The position numbers were made by a program, and so were the translations under genes. The notes beneath the pieces were generated by a model. That model was given only the letters and a program-made list of their open reading frames with translations. It did no database searches and was not told where the DNA came from. A stretch of 37,807 nt of DNA from Cellvibrionaceae bacterium. GTDB taxonomy: Bacteria; Pseudomonadota; Gammaproteobacteria; Pseudomonadales; Cellvibrionaceae. The stretch spans positions 1-37,807 of the forward strand of contig JAGKXD010000035.1 in assembly GCA_021151525.1 (NCBI GenBank), given 5' to 3'. Positions 34,128 to 37,807 of this stretch are shown piece by piece (positions within the stretch are counted from its first letter, which is position 1; the number at the start of each line of letters is the position of its first letter).

Positions 34128-34226
34128 GGGAGTCGTCATCCTCGCGTAAGCGGGGATCCAGCTTTTGCTTTTACTGATATATTTTTAAGAGCTGGATGCC
34201 CGCTTACGCGAGGATGACGATTCCCT
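34128..34226. repeat. REP-like pair (BIME-type) between rluD and pgeF
   Basis: Two arms of about 37 bases face each other: GGGAGTCGTCATCCTCGCG, then TAAGCGGGGATCCAGCTTTT, and the complement ending ATGACGATTCCC. The centre is an AT-rich 23-base loop. It can fold into a very long hairpin in the rluD-pgeF mRNA. Confidence 0.9.
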
Positions 34227-34275
34227 CTTAAACAAAATCGTCGATTACTATCCAACGCCAACTATTTAGGTCGAT

Positions 34276-35244
34276 TTAATCCTTAGGCTCGTGTTCATAA
34301 CCATGCTTCAGCGCTTCCAACAAATTTTGGAAATCTTCCGGCAAGGGCGCAGTCCACTCGGTGTATTCGCCGGTACCCGGATGCTCCAAACCTAACTTCA
34401 CTGCATGCAATGCTTGGCGAGGAAACGCCTTCAGCGCTTCAATCAAATGATCGTTCGCGCCCTTGGGAATCTTAAAACTCTTGCCATAGGTTTTATCGCC
34501 CACTAAGGCAAAACCAATATGCGCCATATGCACGCGAATTTGGTGGGTGCGGCCGGTTTCCAGTTTTACTTTGATATGAGTGTGGTGTGGAAAACGTGTC
34601 GCCACACGATAGTGAGTTACAGCGCGCTTGCCGCCCTGACTTAACACCGCCATCAATTTCCGGTGTATTGGGTGGCGGCCCATTGGCGCATTCACTGTAC
34701 CACCGCCGGTCATAGCACCCACGGCGACGGCTTCGTACTCTCGGCTTACGGTGCGGTCGGCCAGCTGTGCCACCAAATCGGTGTGGGCTTCTAAAGTTTT
34801 GGCAACGACCATCAAACCGGTAGTTTCTTTATCTAAACGATGCACAATCCCCGCACGCGGCAGGTTGATCAGCTCCGGGATATGGTTGAGCAAAGCGTTA
34901 ACCAAAGTGCCGGTGTAATTGCCCGCGGCAGGGTGAACAACCAAGCCGGCTTGCTTGTTGATGATCAGCAAGTCGTCGTCTTCGTGAACAATATCCAGTG
35001 TAATTTCTTCTGGCTGCCAATCGCCCTGAGCCTCTAGCTCTGCGTTCAACTCTAGGCTTTCGCCACCGATCAGCTTGTCTTTTGGCTTGCCGATTTTGCC
35101 GTTTATCTTGAGCTGGCCATCCTTAATCCAACTTTGTAAGCGCGAACGTGAAAAATCAGGGAACAACTCTGAGGCTGCTTGGTCGAAGCGCAACCCACTC
35201 ATGGAGAATGGCACTTGCACACTAAGTTCAAAAACATCTTTCAT
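34276..35244 (-). CDS. rluD: 23S rRNA pseudouridine synthase RluD
   Basis: A 322-residue pseudouridine synthase that modifies helix 69 of 23S rRNA (U1911, 1915, 1917 in E. coli). It has an N-terminal S4 RNA-binding domain (about 17-77, LRFDQAASELFPDFSRSRLQSWIK), then the catalytic domain with VVHPAAGNYTGTLVNALL, the catalytic Asp in GIVHRLDKETTGLMVVAKT, and LETGRTHQIRVHMAH. Length is typical. It is divergent from bamD across 143 bases, a gene order found in many gammaproteobacteria, and cotranscribed with pgeF. Confidence 0.96.
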   Translation of the reverse strand: MKDVFELSVQVPFSMSGLRFDQAASELFPDFSRSRLQSWIKDGQLKINGKIGKPKDKLIGGESLELNAELEAQGDWQPEEITLDIVHEDDDLLIINKQAGLVVHPAAGNYTGTLVNALLNHIPELINLPRAGIVHRLDKETTGLMVVAKTLEAHTDLVAQLADRTVSREYEAVAVGAMTGGGTVNAPMGRHPIHRKLMAVLSQGGKRAVTHYRVATRFPHHTHIKVKLETGRTHQIRVHMAHIGFALVGDKTYGKSFKIPKGANDHLIEALKAFPRQALHAVKLGLEHPGTGEYTEWTAPLPEDFQNLLEALKHGYEHEPKD

Positions 35245-35387
35245 TTAGAAGTAAAACCTCAGTTTAAAAACGAATGCCGCTTTGGTATCGGCATGCTCTG
35301 TGTTTAAATACGCCCCTATTTTAAATCTGTTGCCAGTTAAAATCCGACGATAAATACTGTCACCCAAACTATTTGAGTTAACTTTTT

Positions 35388-36299
35388 ATGCTTAAGCGAT
35401 TCTTGCCCCTTGCTTTGATTGGCTCACTTGCGCTGCTTACCGCATGCTCCTCTAGCGACAAGAAAGAGGAGAAATTTACCAGCGAGGCCGATCTTTACAA
35501 CGCTGCCGAAGAACAGCTGGAGCACGAGCAGTGGGAAACCGCTGTTAAAAATCTGCAAAAACTGGAAGAGAACTTCCCCTTTGGCGCTTACGCCGAACAG
35601 GGCCAGCTTGAGCTGATTTACGCTTACTACAACTACAACAAGCCCGATGAAGCCATTGCCACCGCGAACCGCTTTATCCGCTTGCACCCGCAACACCGCA
35701 ATGTTGACTATGCCTATTACATGATGGGCTTGAGCTCATTCACCAAAGACAAAGGCATGTTCGAGCGCGTAATGCCCACCGACATGACCAAGCGCGACCC
35801 AGGTGCAGCGCGCGAATCTTTGGCCAACTTTACTCAATTGCTCAACCGTTTCCCCGACAGCGCCTACGCTGCCGATGCCAAGAAACGCATGTTGTTCTTG
35901 CGCAATGTGTTGGCGCGCTACGAAATCCACGTAGCCAACTACTATTTCAAACGCCAAGCCTATGTGGCTGCCATTAGCCGTGGCCGTTATGTGATTGAAA
36001 ACTACCCACAGGCGCCAGCGACTCCAGATGCACTGGCCGTTATGGTACAGGGTTATCACCTACTCGGCATGCAAGATCGTGCAAATGAAGTATTAGATAT
36101 TTTACGCACCAACTACCCCAACTTCCCTGCACTCAATAAAAAAGGCGAATTTGATTACGATTACGCCTTCCAAGACCACGAGCGCAACTTGCTTGGCACC
36201 ATCACTCTGGGCTTGTTTACCAAGCAAGAAACTATCGGTTTCGATACCCGCGAGCTTTACGACGCACAGTATCAAAAACCTCCGCGTGTAGCTAAGTAA
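35388..36299 (+). CDS. bamD: Outer membrane assembly lipoprotein BamD
   Basis: A 303-residue lipoprotein of the Bam complex that inserts beta-barrel proteins into the outer membrane. The lipobox is LTAC with Cys20, followed by Ser (outer-membrane sorting). The mature part is a series of TPR helices: ADLYNAAEEQLEHEQWETAV, AYAEQGQLELIYAYYNYNKPDEAIA, HPQHRNVDYAYYMMGLSSF, RDPGAARESLANFTQLLNRFPDSAYAADAK, and EIHVANYYFKRQAYVAAISRGRYVIENYP, all matching BamD. The C-terminus is extended past residue 250 compared with the 245-residue E. coli protein, as in Pseudomonas-type BamD. It diverges from rluD and has its own terminator. Confidence 0.96.
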   Translation: MLKRFLPLALIGSLALLTACSSSDKKEEKFTSEADLYNAAEEQLEHEQWETAVKNLQKLEENFPFGAYAEQGQLELIYAYYNYNKPDEAIATANRFIRLHPQHRNVDYAYYMMGLSSFTKDKGMFERVMPTDMTKRDPGAARESLANFTQLLNRFPDSAYAADAKKRMLFLRNVLARYEIHVANYYFKRQAYVAAISRGRYVIENYPQAPATPDALAVMVQGYHLLGMQDRANEVLDILRTNYPNFPALNKKGEFDYDYAFQDHERNLLGTITLGLFTKQETIGFDTRELYDAQYQKPPRVAK

Positions 36300-36312
36300 G
36301 TACACGGGGTGT

Positions 36313-36342
36313 TTAAAAAGGCGGGTTAACCCCGCCTTTTTT
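36313..36342. terminator. Terminator after bamD
   Basis: A GC-rich stem GGCGGG/CCCGCC (loop TTAAC) with A residues before and T residues after, starting 16 bases past the stop. Confidence 0.88.
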
Positions 36343-36392
36343 GTGTCTGGGATTTGTACCTGACTGGAAAAAATCCGTCCTTCAATTTAGAA

Positions 36393-36482
36393 GGGAGTCG
36401 TCATCCTCGCGCAGCGGGGATCCAGCTTTTAGAAAGCCAAAATCAAGAGCTGGATCCCCGCTACGCGAGGATGACGACTCCC
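36393..36482. repeat. REP-like pair (BIME-type) between bamD and nadE
   Basis: Two facing arms, GGGAGTCGTCATCCTCGCG then CAGCGGGGATCCAGCTTTT, and its complement ending ATGACGACTCCC, around a short centre. Same architecture as the copy at 34128. Confidence 0.9.
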
Positions 36483-36508
36483 TATTTAATTAGGCTTACG
36501 CAGTTTAT

Positions 36509-36632
36509 GGCTGTGCTAAACGGCTTTTCTCGGCAACTGCTCCTGCATTTCGTAAGGTTTGGTAACTCACGCCATCCGTGGCGTTCGCCCTTCGGGCAGC
36601 CTGCGGCTGTGCTAAACGGCTTCCTGCCGTTT
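36509..36632. repeat. Direct repeat with hairpins at the nadE 3' end
   Basis: The 18-mer GGCTGTGCTAAACGGCTT occurs at 36509-36526 and 36605-36622. Between them is a UUCG-type hairpin (GCCCTTCGGGC near 36588). The second copy continues into TAAACGGC/GCCGTTTA, a stem that reaches the nadE stop codon. It is not related in sequence to the REP family nearby. No gene is seen in the 331 bases between bamD and nadE. Confidence 0.65.
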
Positions 36633-37807
36633 AGTCACCCATTTTCCAGCCAGAGGTTATCGGGTAGCGACGATCGCGCCCAAACCCGCGCTGACTAATA
36701 CGAATCCCCACCGGTGCCTGACGTCGCTTGTATTCATTCACATCCACCAAACGCACTGCTCGCTCAACCTGATCGCGTGCAAAGCCTTTGGCGATAATCG
36801 CTTCCGCACTTAAATCCTGCTCCACATAAAGCGCAAGAATTTGGTCGAGGATATCGTACGGCGGCAAGCTATCTTCATCTTTTTGATCAGGAGCCAGCTC
36901 CGCTGAGGGCGGACGTGTAATCACCGTTTCAGGAATCACTTCACCCAAGGTGTTGCGGTATTTTGCCAAAGCAAACACGAGAGTTTTGGGTACATCTTTC
37001 AGCGCATCAAAGCCACCCGCCATATCGCCGTAGAGCGTTGAATAACCTACCGCCATTTCAGATTTATTGCCCGTCGTCAGGACCAAATAGCCTTTCTTGT
37101 TAGAGATGGCCATCAAGAGCACACCGCGACAACGTGCTTGCAAGTTTTCTTCGGTAGTATCGCGCTTGGTGCCGGCAAATTCGTCTGCCAGCTGCGCCAT
37201 AAACGCGTTGTACATGGGCTCTATGCTGATGGAGCTGTATTTCACACCCATGCGACGTGCCTGCTCGGCGGCATCGTCTTTACTTAAATCCGAGGTATAG
37301 AGGAAAGGCATCATCACCGCCTCTACGCGGTCGGCACCTAAGGCATCTACCGCCATCGCTAATGTTAGTGCCGAATCAATGCCGCCAGATAAGCCCAAAA
37401 CTACACCTTTGAAGCGATTTTTGTTGACGTAATCGCGCATGCCCAACACAAGCGCCTGATACACCGCTTCATGGTTGCAGGGGATAGGAGCCAAAGATTG
37501 CGGTACAACAGCCACAAACGGTTGATCGGTCTTTAGGCTAACGGAAAACAATTCTTCGCTATAGGCGGGGGCGCGGAATTGGGTTTGGCCTTGGGCATCC
37601 ACCACTACTGAACCACCATCAAACACCAACTCATCTTGACCACCAACCAGGTTCACATAAACCACCGGCATAGCACCTTCCTGCGCACGGGCGGCTACAA
37701 TCGCCTCACGCTCGGTTTGCTTGCCTTGGTGATAGGGCGAGGCATTGAGGTTGAGCATCAATTTGCCGCCGGCAGTTTTAGCTTGTGCCATAGGATCAGG
37801 AAACCAG
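36631..37807 (-). CDS. nadE: Glutamine-dependent NAD synthetase (5' end beyond window)
   Basis: The C-terminal 392 residues of a two-domain NAD synthetase, which amidates nicotinic acid adenine dinucleotide using ammonia from glutamine. The visible start (WFPDPMAQAKTAGGKLMLNLNASPYHQGK) is the second half of the nitrilase-like glutaminase domain, and the frame remains open to the right edge, so the true start with the catalytic Glu-Lys-Cys is only partly in view. The synthetase domain has the ATP pyrophosphatase loop GVVLGLSGGIDSALT, TTGNKSEMAVGYSTLYGDMAGGF, and RPPSAELAPDQKDEDSLPPYDILDQIL. The C-terminal RRQAPVGIRISQRGFGRDRRYPI is characteristic of the long bacterial form. The ATG at 37791 is internal, not the start. 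Confidence 0.95.
   Translation of the reverse strand, partial: WFPDPMAQAKTAGGKLMLNLNASPYHQGKQTEREAIVAARAQEGAMPVVYVNLVGGQDELVFDGGSVVVDAQGQTQFRAPAYSEELFSVSLKTDQPFVAVVPQSLAPIPCNHEAVYQALVLGMRDYVNKNRFKGVVLGLSGGIDSALTLAMAVDALGADRVEAVMMPFLYTSDLSKDDAAEQARRMGVKYSSISIEPMYNAFMAQLADEFAGTKRDTTEENLQARCRGVLLMAISNKKGYLVLTTGNKSEMAVGYSTLYGDMAGGFDALKDVPKTLVFALAKYRNTLGEVIPETVITRPPSAELAPDQKDEDSLPPYDILDQILALYVEQDLSAEAIIAKGFARDQVERAVRLVDVNEYKRRQAPVGIRISQRGFGRDRRYPITSGWKMGD

Noticed and set aside
1..37807. tRNA, rRNA, CRISPR arrays, known riboswitches, prophage or toxin-antitoxin genes
   Set aside because: Gaps between genes were read on both strands; no cloverleaf, spaced repeat array, riboswitch core or related protein was recognised. 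Divergent ncRNAs cannot be excluded without a covariance search.

Overview
The window reads as a stretch of a gammaproteobacterial chromosome, most likely Cellvibrio or a close relative (Cellvibrionaceae). This is an inference from moderate GC content, a PEP-CTERM protein, a ROK-controlled sugar locus, and gene orders known from Pseudomonas and relatives (rppH-ptsP, lgt-thyA-folA, pgeF-rluD next to divergent bamD). No tRNA, rRNA, CRISPR array or intact insertion sequence was seen.

Layout. 1-3468: three minus-strand genes for envelope polysaccharide modification, two acyltransferase-3 proteins flanking a GT-C-like membrane protein. 3626-9748: core block with folA, thyA, lgt, ptsP and rppH on the minus strand and a HAD phosphatase on the plus strand. 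9978-13963: accessory island with a FIST-like protein and a protein built from an ISL3-transposase-like N-terminus plus three copies of a 59-residue module; divergent from them, behind a sigma-54-type promoter, lie a 26-codon ORF and a stand-alone acylating aldehyde dehydrogenase. 14011-15772: DUF3592-like membrane protein and rlmI. 15969-21704: a sucrose/fructoside-type locus (fructokinase, GH32-type enzyme, ROK regulator, MFS transporter) interrupted by a PEP-CTERM gene with its own sigma-54-type promoter. 21726-24413: lipoprotein, FlgT-like gene with a sigma-28-type promoter, TMEM220-like protein, zinc-ribbon membrane protein. 24465-28748: ABC exporter with MAPEG protein, and an APC permease. 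29005-33111: a large PAS-GGDEF-EAL protein. 33353-37807: pgeF, rluD, bamD and nadE (cut by the right edge), with REP-like palindromes between them.

How the genes work together. The sugar locus forms a self-contained regulon: two promoters carry the same operator (19-base core, one mismatch), so the ROK protein probably controls transporter, hydrolase, itself and fructokinase. The encoded enzymes suggest import of an intact fructoside, cytoplasmic cleavage and phosphorylation of fructose. The strongest candidate for an undescribed system is the 9978-13963 island: its parts are recognisable at family level, but the combination and the sigma-54-type control are not one I can assign to a known pathway.
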